Origin: Strongyloides papillosus | Lineage: Eukaryota > Nematoda > Chromadorea > Rhabditida > Strongyloididae | Assembly: GCA_005656395.1 (NCBI GenBank) | Contig: SRSI01000016.1 | Location: forward strand, 62,001-126,000 | Direction: 5' to 3' | DNA: 64,000 bases | Part shown: one piece after another, positions 23,280 to 36,084 of the stretch | Numbering within the stretch: the first letter of the stretch is position 1 | Layout of the letters: every line of letters starts with the position of its first letter | Translations under genes and position numbers: made by a program | Notes under the pieces: model-generated | What the model saw: only the letters and a program-made list of their open reading frames with translations | The model's database searches: none | What the model was told of the DNA's origin: nothing

Positions 23280-23920
23280 ATTTTAGAATATCAAAAAAGC
23301 TTCATATTTAATTGTTATACAAAAATAATGTAAACATATGAATAACTTTTGCTTTTAAATAATAATACGATTTCATTTAATTTTTATTGGTAAATTAAAT
23401 TTATTATATATAATATTGAGTTATTACTATGTTTTCATTTCTTTTATGGAAGTAATTTTCAAATCAAATAGTTTTATCATATAAAAACACTATTTTACTA
23501 TTTAGCAAAAAATTCAAAAAAAAATAGATAAAATTATTCTTATGTTTACAGACAATAAATTTGATATCACGGAAGTAAAAATTTTATTTAATGTAGACGA
23601 ATGCATTTATTTTTTGAATTGTAAATTTTAATTATTTAATAATTATATGTAAATTTATTTTACACCAAAAAATATCCAGATAATAGATTTTATTTTAAGT
23701 CTTCAAATAATGTTTTTTAGAATTATAAGCATAAAATTTTTTATATTGAAAAAGTTGTAAGCCTAAATAATTAAAATAAACTATTTCAATATACAATTTC
23801 CATTTAAATAATGACATAAAAATTTTCATATTTTATATTTTGGTAAACATTTTTTTCTGAAACTAAATACTTTTAATTGAATATAAAAAGAAATACAAGA
23901 ATATTAAAATTATTATTAAA
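23280..23920. promoter_or_regulatory. S-side half of the divergent spacer, upstream of S4
   Basis: Matches 6980-7600. The position equivalent to the upstream ATG of S1 and S2 reads ATTG here, which supports the internal Met as the family start. Confidence 0.6.
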
Positions 23921-24890
23921 ATGAATTTTTTAAAATATCTAATTATTCTGGGACTTTGTACTATTCAATATAGTATTCAAGGTTCTTCTTCAGAAGAAGA
24001 TTCATCGAGTGTTAGTGGAAAAAATGATAGTTCTGAAGGAGGCCTTGAATTATTACCAGAAGTTTCAACTGATTCGACTAATAGTTCAGTGAACCAAGAA
24101 AATAACAAAACAGGTTGAGAAAAAAAAAGTGGTGCTAAAAAATTTTTGTATGTCATTTTTTATTTTTTCTAATTTTCTTTAGAGTAAGTTAGGTAAAGAG
24201 GCTAAGAAAGTAATGAAAGGTGAAACTACTAAAAAGATAGGAAAAAGTCTTGCAATGGGAGGAATGAAATTAGTTCAAATCTTTAATAGAAAATTCTGTA
24301 TGTAACATTGTATATGCATTATTTAGTTTTATAAGATGAAAGAAAAATAAGAAAAAGAATGAAGAAAAGAACGGTCTTATAGGTAATCATACTAATAAAA
24401 AACTAAAAGCAAGTTTTAGGTGGTTTGACCAACTTGTTTGGAAAAAAACATGTAAGTTATAGAATATTTTATTATTTTTTTTAATTAAGAAGAAAGACGA
24501 ATCTTCAAGTGAAAATAGTGATAACAGTGAAAGCAAGGAAAAAAAAGGAAGCATAAAAAATGTAAATAAAGATTTGTCATTTAAATAAATTTTTAGAAAA
24601 AGCACAATTCTTCCAGCAAAAGTAGTGAAAGCAGTAAGGAAAAGAAAAATAAGCACAAGAAAGATGTGAGTTGAAATGAATTATTTAAAACGAATTTCTG
24701 GAAAAACACCAAAGAAAGTGAATCTGAAAAAAAGAAGCCTAAAGACAAAGAAGAGAAGCCAGGATTTTTTGTAAGTATTGATAAATTTCTTTAATTCGCT
24801 TTTTAGAGTAAATTAAAAGATAAAGTTACAGATGGTGCTAAAAAAGGTCTTGCAAAACAGATGCCTAAGCAAATGTTTAAACTTTTGTAA
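23921..24890 (+). pseudogene. S4: S-family pseudogene
   Basis: Closest to S3. The signal peptide and acidic region are open for 65 codons, then an in-frame TGA (24116-24118) replaces an Asp codon of S3. Exon 1 also loses one T before the donor, exon 2 gains an A near 24275 and exon 3 has an indel, so several frames are broken independently. Exon order, micro-introns and most splice sites are still visible through to the stop at 24890. The partner TTL3 is also dead, so this whole divergent pair has decayed. Confidence 0.85.
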
Positions 24891-25407
24891 AAAATTATAG
24901 AATTTTGACCAAGTTTTTAAGATTAATTATTGAAATTTTACAGTAAAAAATATATTATTAGCCTTTATCTAAAAGTTAAACTTTAAATAAAAAAAAAGCA
25001 TGGAATTTTAGACTTTGTCGAAAGTTTTATTATATTTATGTAAAATTTCAGTAATCAAATAAATAATTAATAAAATTCTATTATTTGTAATTACAAATTT
25101 CTCATTATTTTCAAAATATATGATGATCACAAAAAAAACTATAATTTTCTTAAAATCAAATATCGCATTTGATACTACATTTGAAATGCTTGTAATTTTC
25201 TTATGTGACATCTTAGGTAGATAAGTAATTTCCAGGGCATTGTAAATAAAACAATTTGTAATCAAGCAATAATTCTATATTATATGCTAATTAAAGCTTA
25301 AGATATACAAGAAAATTAAAAAATATATTATACTTTAAAATCAAATTTACCGATTTAACATAAACTAATTTGATTTCGGTGTAGTGTTGAAAAAATAAAT
25401 TACTAAG
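24891..25407. other. No gene; 3' flank like that of S3
   Basis: A+T-rich flank matching 13541-13930 in part. The minus-strand frame at 25008-25265 is chance. Confidence 0.4.
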
Positions 25408-26286
25408 TTAAGGCATAAGTTCTGTCGTTTTTTACAGAAACTTTATAACGCTATAATTTTAATAAGAAATATATCTAATTTACAATATATTATCAAATAT
25501 AATCTACAACTAGTCTCTATTTAGTAGCCACCTTATCGATTCCATATGTAAAAAATTTCCCATTCTTTTTGAAAAAAAGTTTCAAAAAAACCAATATTTG
25601 CTTCACTAACTTTACTAAAGTATCTACCATCCTAGAAGTTATGAAGAGATAAGAGTAAGTAGTGATTGGATAAAAAAAACATCTGAAGAGTGTTTTGTGT
25701 GCGAGAGAAATCCACAACTTCTCTTATACACATTTTTTCGAGTCTTCAATGTCACATGTCCTCATATTGAAGAACAACATCTCTGTCATTTTTCGAATTT
25801 CGTAATTTTTTAAAAATTTATTTGTCTAATTTTGATAGAATATTACATTAGAGGTCATTTAAAGTAGTTTGTAATTGGTAGAATCTTAGGAAATTTTCAT
25901 TAGAAGCTGAAGCTTTACAAATGCTTGATTTATCTTCAAGATTCATTTTTTTGTTTTAAAACTTTGAGAACGATCTTTACACAGTTTTAACATCTACTTT
26001 ATTTCCCTAGAATGGTTCACATAAATTTTTAAGGATATCAGTTTCTTATTTATAATATGAAGCTTTTAAAAAATACAATGTCAAAATGACTTCTGACTGC
26101 ATTCATGTTTAGCAAAGGAAAATGTAGCATAGATAATATAACAAATTGTTATTATGCAATTTATAAAGTTAAGAAATCGTACTATCTATCTGTTATAATG
26201 ACTTAATCTTTTGTCAATTGTAACTATGATTTTTTAATGATGTAAAATGACATTAAAAGAAACAACAGAACTTTTGCACCAACCTA
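25408..26286 (-). mobile_element. Decayed mariner, C-terminal transposase remnant
   Basis: The right end, read inward, is TAGGTTGGTGCAAAAGTTCT; the left end near 25408 (GGCATAAGTTCTGTCG) is a worn match. On the minus strand, 25717-25517 stays open and ends with KNGKFFTYGIDKVATK, which resembles the C-terminal QxFxxGIxKLxxR region of mariner transposases. The rest of the transposase is unreadable. Confidence 0.6.
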
Positions 26287-28045
26287 TTATATAAGTAAAA
26301 CAAACATTTTGTTTTGTAATATAATTTTTCATTATTTACTATACATAATTTTATATAAAATTATTTTTTGATAAATTTTTTTGTTTGTTTATAAATTATT
26401 TTTGTTCTAATTTCCTTTTATCAAATGTCATTTAATAATTACAATTATCAATGCAAATATAAGCTTTTTGTTGGAATGATATTTACAAAATTATTTCCAT
26501 CACCAAAGCCTTCGCTGGCCACCCTGTATATTGCCCGAAAAACTGTAATAAATATTACTACACTTTTTAAAAAAAGTTTTTAATATTTCTACGTTATTTA
26601 CCACAACTTTGTGTTACTTTGCATAGCTATTACTTTAAAAAACATTTATACATATCTTTTAAAAGTATTGTGTAATTAATCTTATCTTCATATATCAATA
26701 TTTGAAATTGGAACAGCTAATATAAGAATATATTATACTATCATAAATACTTTTGTTAATAAAATATTATCAACGTCAAGGAATTGTATGTTTTTTTTTT
26801 GCTACAAATATAATGAAAATAATAAATATTTGATTAATCATATTGTTTTCAAATTTAAATTCAATAAATGGTACTAGAAATATCTGATGAATATTTGTTA
26901 CTTTATCAAAATAATATTATCACATTTTTAACGATTGCTTTGCCAAACTTCATTTTAAAAAAACAGTAAAAATTTGAAGACATAGTTTTTTTAAAATAGT
27001 AATTTGGTATGGTTATTTAGATTTTATGTTCATAATATTTCAGAATTAGATACAAGAAAGGCCCATTTCATAATCTACAACAATAATAAAAATATCATTT
27101 TATACAAAAAAGTTACATTTATTAAAGTTGAAATGTGTGAATAAATTTTGAAGATCCTTAACTCTGCTCAGAATTTAAATTTTTCTATAAAATTTATTTT
27201 AAAAAATTCTATTATTCTTGTTTACAAAATAGTTCTTATAGGATAATTGTATTTCAACAATTAGCAAAGTTATATATGCAAAAATCTTAAAAGTTCTATG
27301 CAAGCTGTTCTGTTTTTTTTTATTACACTGAACCATTTTGAATTTGTTTTTTATTTTAAAAGCACTAGTATAGAGATAAGATTACAAATCCTTTAATTTA
27401 ATTTTTTAATAATCAAATTTATCAAGAAAACGATAAAATTTTTTGAATAGTAATTATTGTTAAACAAAATTATGAAACTGTTTTATATAAAATTTTACAA
27501 TGTGTATAGTAGAGGTGATAGAGTTTTATAGTGTCTTAAATTTAAAATAAATATAAAGATTTTTTTAAAGCCGTACACTAATTGTTTCGATAATCAATCT
27601 TTGATCTTACAAAAGAAGAAGTGAAATGTAGATCTCAAATAAACTACTTTAAAAAAAACATTTAATAATCTTGTTCATATTTATGAATTATATTTTATTA
27701 AGTAGTCAATCTTCTACTGATTAGCGTTAGTATATTATACACTTATATAAAATTAATCCTCATAAACTCATATTTTTTTACTTTTTATAATTTTATGTTA
27801 TTGTACTTGAATCGACCAAAAGCTTTACTACATATTGAAATTAATTGTTCGTTATTTTTTAGTACAAGTCAAAACTAGACAAAATCATATAAATTTTATT
27901 TAATAGAAGTCTAATTTCAATAGTATTAATGTTTTCAATCTGAAACAAAAATAATGTCAACATTTATTCGTACTGACATTTGTTGTTCTTCGATTCTTTA
28001 AAAATTAAATATTTTCTTTTCAAATAACTTTGTATGCTTATTTTT
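26287..28045. repeat. R1 copy (about 26480-27310) joined to TTL upstream sequence
   Basis: The first part is a diverged R1 repeat. From about 27450 it matches the TTL side of the divergent spacer (1900-2480). No S gene is found on the left side, so the R1 copy appears to have replaced the S half. Confidence 0.5.
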
Positions 28046-28060
28046 AGTATTTAAGGAAAT
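28046..28060 (+). promoter_or_regulatory. TATTTAAGG core-promoter box of TTL4
   Basis: AGTATTTAAGGAAAT is identical to the box before TTL1, although the adjacent hairpin and the coding region have diverged. It starts 37 bases before the ATG. Confidence 0.45.
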
Positions 28061-28082
28061 AATATCTTCAAATTATCCAAAT

Positions 28083-28504
28083 ATGAGAGTTTTCAACGTA
28101 TTAGTGGTACTTATAACTATTTTAATATCTAAAAGTGTTTTACCGACTTCAAAATTTCGAGTTAGTGTTAGTGTAATTCCTAGTTGCCCATGTTTGAAAC
28201 AAGATATTGTTCGTATGGTACTTGGAAAAAGGCAACCAGAAGAACTTTACCAACAGGATTATAAAAATTGTAGAGTTTGGTACACATTTAAAGATATATT
28301 CATACAAAGTTTTGATGAACTAAATAGTAAGTAAATACATAGATGAAATAATTAATTTATTTAAAAGGTACTTATGTTAACATCCTTCACTATGACTGTG
28401 AGAAATACAGGAGAATGTTTCTAACTAAAGATTGTACTTATCTTTATGACAAAAGCAGTCGTTATGAGTTTACTTGCGCTGAACCACAATATTTCTCAGA
28501 CTGA
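28083..28504 (+). CDS. TTL4: diverged secreted TTL-like protein
   Basis: Exons 28083-28326 and 28368-28504, phase 1, with a 41-nt intron, give 126 aa. A signal peptide (MRVFNVLVVLITILIS) is followed by SVSVIPSCPC in the place of the CEPCGG strand. Exon 2 begins with VNILHYDCE, which is closer to the classical TTL HxC motif than TTL1 or TTL2. It has two further cysteines and ends FSD. The same intron position and phase and the shared upstream sequence show it is a family member despite weak residue identity. Its S partner is missing. The ORF is intact. Confidence 0.65.
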
Positions 28505-29021
28505 AAAAAACATAATAATGGAGAAAAAGTGTTTTTAATATTAATAATTTTTTTCAGCTCTTATTATTCTTTAATACAAAAAAACATTTAATATTTATAA
28601 TTTATAAATTAATTTTGTGATAATAAGATCTTATTATTTATACACGTTTTTTTTTATTTAAATTTGCATCTTAAAAGATTGGAAGCTATTTCAACTAATT
28701 AAATATAATTTTATGTGAATGAATTACTCTTAAAAATGAAGTTTTGATAATTTTTAATATAACGAATTTATAAAATTTGAAAAATAATTTTAACACCTCG
28801 CACTTAAAGACACTAATTTTTAAAGAGAAATTGCGAAAAAAAGCAGTATAAAGGATATTTTCAGTTCACATGATATAAAAGGGTACCAAATTTGTTATTT
28901 AATAATTTGAAAAAGTAAAGTTTTTTCAATGTTCAGTTTTTTTATGATTTCATGCTTGTACAAAAGCTTAGAGTCTTTTTTATAACTGTTAAATATAGAA
29001 TATATTGATATTTCATATATA
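28505..29021. other. No supported feature
   Basis: A+T-rich 3' flank of TTL4. The R3 repeat found behind the other TTL copies is not recognisable here; a copy appears only from about 30170. Confidence 0.35.
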
Positions 29022-29706
29022 TTAAGTTAAAGAATAAATAATGGCTGCAAATTCTTAATGCGACTTTCCATTGTAAAAGTTTATAATAAAAAAAATGAAT
29101 ATTAAGCCATTGTCTATGTAGAAATGTAAGAATGCATGTCCTGATAAAATTTTGTATATTACTTTAATTTTTAATAATGTTATGTCCAATTTTAAAAATG
29201 TTGTCAAAAAAAAATTAAGAGTAATTTACTTGCATCAGTTTAAACTTGAACGTTATAAAGCTGAAACATATCAAAACACAGTGGATTCGTAGGGGAAAGG
29301 TTAATTTCTAAACGCTCGGTGCGTCGTTAGTTTGAGAAACTTCGAGAGCGTAATTTTGACTTTGATGATGAAGAAGTTAGACGAAGATCACTAAATACTA
29401 ATACTAAGGATTTACGAAAGGTTGTGTAGTAAAATTTTTCACTTATTTAAAACGTTTAGATGAATTTTGGAAAAAATATAAATTGTTTAAAAATCAATAC
29501 CCTGCAGAAAAGGTCTTTCATTGACTCCATAAGATTTCAAAAACCTAAGTTTAACAAAACGAAATTTCTTAAGTTCTAAAGACGTTGACAAACTTATGTA
29601 GACTCTAACGGTTACTACTTTAATTTATTTGCCATTTTTTACCCTAAATAAATATTGTCTTAATAAGTTTTTTTTTCTCGAGGCCATTATTTATTCCTCA
29701 ACCTAA
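29022..29706 (+). mobile_element. Deleted mariner element, 685 bp
   Basis: Left end TTAAGTTAAAGAATAAATAA and right end, read inward, TTAGGTTGAGGAATAAATAA. Between 29296 and 29430 a broken plus-strand frame has SVRR, FEKL and NFDFDDEE, the linker typical of the mariner DNA-binding half. The catalytic half has been lost. Confidence 0.7.
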
Positions 29707-31148
29707 TATTAAGTAAAAATATTATACTCTATTATTAATAATTGTATACCTCTATTTTTTTACTAAAAAAAGTTTTTAAAATCTTTTAATTAAGGATAAT
29801 AATTACAAAACTATGAAACTTACAAACTGGCTGTAAACTATACAAGATGAACCAAACTATGCATCACAGTCGTATTCAAACTACATAACATTTTCTACAA
29901 TTTATTTTTTTTGTTAGTATAGATAAATTATGTTGTCAACAATTAGAAAATAAAAGTATTTTAAAACCATAGTTGAAAGATATTACTATACATTACAGAG
30001 TTTTTATTAAAAAAATCTGGCTGCAACTGTGATGCATATTTTGATCCACCTTGTTTTTTGCAAAATAGCATACTTTATTGGTGATAATAAAGCTACTAAG
30101 TATAAAATAAGTAAAAAAAATAATTTTGAATCTTAATATTTTATTTAAATTACGTAATTAGTGATCTCTGTTAAGTCATAACTTTTTTTAGTCTTGTTTG
30201 ATTTTTATAACACTATACTTATTTGATTGATCGTTGTCAGTTCTACTCTAATAATAATAAAACATTTGTGATAATGTTGAGTTTGGTACACTTCTCCTTA
30301 AAGAGTGTTCCTAGGTTATCTTCCATTGAAGATGTCAAATAAAAAAATATGAGGGTGAAAACTGTTTTATTAAGCAATCTATTTATTACATATACTAATT
30401 TAATATGTAAATTTATATATAAGATTATTTAAATTTCAACACATAATCTTCCCAATGAGCTTTAACTTTTAAAAAACCACGAAATTTTTCCAAAATCATG
30501 ATTTTTTGTTCTAAAAGTTCAATAATTTTAATGAAGTTTAATATTCGTGATATCGTAAATTCTAATATAAAAGAAGTTAAGCTTTCAATTTGTAAACAAA
30601 TTATATTAATATTGTTTCATACACAAAAGGTATATAAACATAAAGATAAAAAATGCATTTATAAAAAAATTCCGTAAGTCGAGATATGAACAAATTAACG
30701 ATAAAATTAAAAATATCTTTTAGATTTGCTAAAATGCAATGTTTCATGTTTTTATCTCAAGAAAGAAAAAATTTATTACTTTTTTAAAGTAAGGAGCTAC
30801 TTATGGAGTACGTTGCATATAAAAGATGATAATTTTTCTTTTATAATACACAGAAAAAAATGACATTAATATTAACTTATAAAACTTTTTTAACCGTAAG
30901 TTTTTTTTAAATATCTTGAAATATGTTGTAGAAAACGAAAAAAACTATCGAATGAATAGAATATAGTAAAATTCTATAAATTGTAGCTAAAATTATGATC
31001 TTCCAACTAATGAAAGTAACTTATGTGTCACAACGTGTACACATTGTCTGATTAATATATTTAATTCTATTCTAATGAGTGTCTATTCTAGTTTATTGCC
31101 CTCATATAAAAACAAATAATTTATTTATATGAAATTATTTTATAATTA
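29707..31148. repeat. R3-type repeat (about 30170-31110) with a small insertion
   Basis: Matches 4600-5430 in order, except for about 170 bases near 30276-30450 that are absent there. Nothing codes. Bases 29707-30170 show no identifiable feature. Confidence 0.5.
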
Positions 31149-32282
31149 TACACACAGAGACAATCTCATCATTATTTTCCCTAAAAAATCATTTTCCTTC
31201 TTAAAAAATTATTTTTATTTCCTAAAAAATCGTTTTTTTCCTTGAATGTATATTTTTTTTATTTTTAAAATCATAAGTTAATTTGATCATAGAATATTTT
31301 AATAACAATATAACTTACAATAATTAGAAAATAGTTTTTATTTACAAATAAAAAAAATGTACAATATGAATTAATATTATTTGGAAATAATTTAATTATT
31401 TAGTATTTTTTTTTTGATATTTTGGCTAAAATTTATAAGATTTTAAGTGATAATTTAAAGAAATAAAAGTATTGTTAAACAATTTATTTATTGAGAAGGA
31501 AATCAAAAAAATTTTTTTGATACAAATTTATATCAATATGCGATTTAAAACTATAAATATTTTTATTTGAAATATATTCTTTATCATTGGTCATAATAAT
31601 TAAACATTATATATTTACATTTGAAATAAATTATTGTAAAGCTTAATCTTATTCATATATGAAGAAATTTTTTATTTTAATATAAAATTTATAAATAATC
31701 AGAATATAGATATGGACATTTTTATAAAGTTCATTTTTTATAACTTTTTTAATATTATCACATCTCTGAGTGTTATAATTTCTTTACTCTTCGTAAAAAT
31801 TTATATTGTTATACTCTCCAGTTAGCTTGGCTTATTTTATACATATAAATCCAAGATCAGAATTAAACAACTTATTTTAATACAGTTATTGATATTCTAT
31901 TGCTCAAACAAAATAAATTGTCACACATAAGCTTTTGAAATATATAATCTATCTAACAATAAAAAAATGATTAACAAAAAATTACCGGACATTTTTCTTT
32001 GATTTTTAATTAATTATTTAAAAAATATAGTAGTAATCTTCAAAAGTATGTTAGTCTGAAATGTTTTATACTTTAATTGTTTGTCTATGTTAAACTATTA
32101 AATGTAAAAATATAATATTAACAAAATAACATTTTAAATTAATTATATTTAAAATGAAAGTTTTCAGAGAAAAAATTGTTGGACAGAAAAGAAAATGATT
32201 GAATAGGGAACAAAATGATATAAATAATTAAATTTGAATAATGTTTTTGGGGAAGAAAATGATGAGATTTTCTCTGTGTGTA
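31149..32282. mobile_element. 1.13-kb non-autonomous element with TACACACAGAG termini
   Basis: The ends read TACACACAGAG inward from both sides, followed in both by AATCTCATCATT. Both termini are followed inward by repeated short blocks of the kind AAAATGAT / ATCATTTT. No transposase frame is seen and no clear target duplication beyond A/T-rich flanks, so the superfamily is not assigned. Confidence 0.75.
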
Positions 32283-33769
32283 AAAAATAATTATATAAAG
32301 AACAATTTTTAAAACATCGTATTTCTAGTTTAAAAACTTTTAAAATTGTTTTTATAGTTTATTTTTATGTATTTCTTACATATTAGAATTTTCGTAAAAT
32401 ACATACAAATAATGTTTTATTAAATAAGAAAAAATAATTATATGTATAATGAAAAGAAGAATAAAATAAACTGAAAAATTTAAAGAAATTAATCCAAAAT
32501 AAAGAATTTTATAACGTATTAAAGTGTTTTTATTTTTTCATCAATAATCTACTTATGGAAATTTATTTCTCCTGGTAACTTATTTACTTTTGTATGTTAT
32601 AATTTAATAAAATATAGTTTTTTTGTATTTTAAAAAAAGTGACTACTCTTAAAGCTTTTAGAAGCTCGGTTAAGATTTTATAACTCATTAGTGCAAAACA
32701 GACTCCCATAATCAACTGTTTTTCTTTGTTCGTCGTCTCTCGAAATCAGAATCTTATAAACGGTGTAAATACTTTAAATTATGTTGTTTTGAACACCCGT
32801 TTTAGACTATAGAAAATGATACAATTGTTTGTTGCAAAATGTTTTAATCAGATTTTTTTGTTCTCCCTAATTTTTTCTTTATACCAATAAGAATGATAAG
32901 ATATTTGTATTAAGAAACGCATCTGTTATCCCTTCTTCTAATACACATTAATGTCTTCTTTATCCAGAAAAGTTGTCGTTGTCTTGTAGTTTATTTCACA
33001 ACGGTTTTCTTGAAAGAATCTCTTAATCTTTGAGAAATTTCAAAAATGCCTCCTTGTTAAAAATATATTCGTGAATTTATCATTTATTAATATTGCTAAG
33101 ATTTTTAAGTAAAAAACTAACAAATCTGTCAGCCATTAGCTCCATCAGCTTCTAGCTTGTGGTCATATTGAAAATAAACTAATAAATTTATTATATGATA
33201 ATAAAACAATCATTTTACAATTTTAACGATATATATTAATTGTCTATATTAAAATTTGTATGTTATGTAAATTTTCATAGGTAGTTGATATAATGCGTCA
33301 ACTGCCGACAAAATCAGTTACACTTTATATATATTTTTTTAATATTACTAATGTCAGTTTATATAATAAATGCTACAAAAATAATATTTGTTTTACTTTA
33401 TTACTAAAACAGTATAATAGGTATTTTTGCACGAAAAAGATAAACTCCAAAAATACTATGTTTGCACTGCAAACAGTATAAATTTGTGCATAGTCAACCG
33501 TAACAAATTTAACATTTTTATTGAATTTGCAGTAGCACATTTATCGAGTTTGTAAAACAAACTCTTTTAATATGAAATAAAAATTATTAAAATGTGCATT
33601 TTTCTATACGTGTCCTGTAAATAAATATTACTTTAAATATTTATCATATTTTTTATGCAATTTGTTTTAGAAATATTATTTATGAAAAAAAATAGCATAC
33701 GGAAAGTGATTTATCTACAAAAACAATGATAGATTTTGTAAAAAATGTTTTTTCCTAAACAATACGCAT
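32283..33769. other. No supported feature
   Basis: A+T-rich intergenic sequence. The 62-codon frame at 33293-33481 has no motif or neighbour to support it. Confidence 0.3.
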
Positions 33770-35112
33770 CCTCTATATTTATAGAGGAGAGATTTTGGCC
33801 TGTAAATTATTTTTGAATTTCTGGGTTTTTTTTAGTGAAATATATCTAGGGAAACATGGTAAAACATAATATCAAATATTGGCTCCGTACGATATGCCGT
33901 TCTTGAGATACATTGACTTAAAGGTACCAAATTCCAAATTTTGGTACCTCCATATCTCCCTCAAAAATTAATTTTTTTTTGTTCGAAATTTCACAATTAG
34001 ACATCATTTTTAATGCTTATTACGTATAAACAATAAAATCCAGCAAAAAAAAAAATTCAATCTCCAGATTTGGGATATCGTCGAAAATGATACTTTTTAC
34101 CCCAAATTTTACCTCTTTGGAGCGACATATCTCGCTACAGAAAACGAAATTCAAAACAATTCAAAAATGCTCCCGGGGTAATTAATTTCTCTACATTTTA
34201 AGACTATTTTCAAAGAAATCTGACAACTTTGAGAATGAAAAACCTTTGACAAACCTTTTTTTGGGATTTTCTATTTTTGTAAAAATTTCGACTTTGAGAA
34301 TAAATAGATATATGAAGATGTCAAAATATTTATATAGTTTCTTTGGCAAAGTTATTCATAAAATAATTCTCTATCAAATGACGTTAAGCATGATTTGATA
34401 GAACCACCCTGTCCCGAGATATAGTGATTTAAAAAATCTACCAAATTTTTGGCAAAAAAATTTTTTTTGATTTTGAGGTAGAAAAAAAGTACAAAAACGA
34501 AAAGCAATCAAAAAAACAAAAAAAGTATATCTGGAGAATTTTGTTGTGAACATTTCAAGGGTATTTTCAAAAAAATCGGATAACTTTGAATATGAGAGAA
34601 CTAAAAAAAACTTTTTTTGGGAATTTTTTTCTTCGTAAAAATTTTGACTTTGAGACTAAATAAATATATGAATATGTCAAAATATTTATATAGTATCTTT
34701 GGCAAAATTATTCAAAAAACAATTCTCTATCAAACGACGTTAAGCATGATTTGATAGAACCACTCTGTCCCGAGATATAGTGATTTAAAAAATTTACCAA
34801 ATTTTTGCCAAAAAAATTTTTTTTGAATTTGAGGTAAAAAAAAGTACAAAAATGAAAAGCAATCGAAAAAACAAAAAAAGTATATCTCGAGAATTTTGTT
34901 GTGAACATTTTGAGATCATAAGCAGCAATATATGTTATACTGTTCTTGAGATATCTGGGGAAATGCTGAAGCATGTTTCCAAAAAAATGTTTAAAAATTC
35001 TCTAAAAGTCGTATTTTTTCGAACTTTTATACGACTTAAACATCTATTTTCTATATTATTATGCAATTTAATTTTAAAAATAAGTTTTAGTGATTATTTG
35101 ATGCCATTTTAA
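33770..35112. repeat. Repeat block with a 356-bp tandem duplication
   Basis: A perfect palindrome, CCTCTATATTTATAGAGG (33770-33787), opens the block. The sequence at about 34205-34490 is repeated at about 34577-34840 with an offset of 356 in the conserved centre. Each copy carries the inverted repeat TCTATCAAA...TTTGATAGA around a GACGTTAAGCATG loop. An earlier diverged stretch near 33890-33970 (GGTACCAAATT / TTTTGGTACC) may be related. Frames in it run on both strands and look like shadows. Confidence 0.6.
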
Positions 35113-36084
35113 TGTAAAAAAGTCGGAACAGTAACATAACAAATGATGGTCAATATTTTCATTTTAAATTAAGAAACAATTTTATACTTTATCTATGATG
35201 TCTTATGGATCAAGCATAATGACAAATCAAACAAATTTAGACATTTCAAAAAATTTTGGCGGCGCAAAAGCTGTATTTTTATAATAAATGTCACATTTAA
35301 TAATATAAACGGGGATGAATTCCTGCGATCTAGAAAAATATAGCAAATCATCAAACGGTAAATGTATTTTTATATATAAATATACACATGCCCTTTAATG
35401 ACCCTACTTGAGTACTTAATGAAGAAGATGTGACGCGTCAAAAAATTACGCTATAAATAAATTTTTTATAACGCAAAGATACATTTTTGAAATGATTCAT
35501 GATAAAAATGTTTTACACAAGTCTTTAAACAACACGCAAAATTTTTTTGAAATGAATAAACTGAAGATAATCTTGAGAATCTCGACATTTGTAGCGCATA
35601 ACCTTCCCATCCCTCTGACCCTTTAAACATTTCAAAGGTATAAACAACTACTCTCATTGTCATTTGTAATTAGTTAAACATATTATTTATAATATTTACT
35701 GATAATTGCAAAAAAGCTAATAAATTAAAATTTTTATTTTGATAATCAACAAAACAAAAAAGAATTAAAACAAATCAATGCATAAAACTAAATTTTTTAA
35801 AATCTTTCTTGTTTTTTAACCACGCACAAAAAATTAAGATTAAAAAAATCACAAAAATTAGATATCAAATGATATATGATAAAGTGTAAAGCCTAAAAGC
35901 AAAATGTTTGAGTAGATTAAGAGAAGCGTCATGTAAAAAAAAGATCAACGAAAATAACATTCAAAATTAGCTTTATACATCTGTCAGGTAAAAGTAAATT
36001 TTTTTTAATTAAGCAACTATATCTATATTTTATAAATTTAAAAAAAGAATAAGTGAAGGATAGAGATATATTTTATGTAAAAAA
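35113..36084. other. No supported gene
   Basis: A minus-strand frame at 35663-35466 (65 codons) is slightly less A+T-rich than its surroundings but has no recognisable motif. Nothing else is seen. Confidence 0.3.

Noticed and set aside
24387..24656. 89-codon minus-strand ORF over S4 exons 4-6
   Set aside because: Antisense of Lys/Ser-rich exons, crosses introns of the pseudogene.
34708..35112. ORFs on both strands in the tandem repeat block
   Set aside because: Both strands open across a duplicated non-coding repeat; neither is kept in the first unit.
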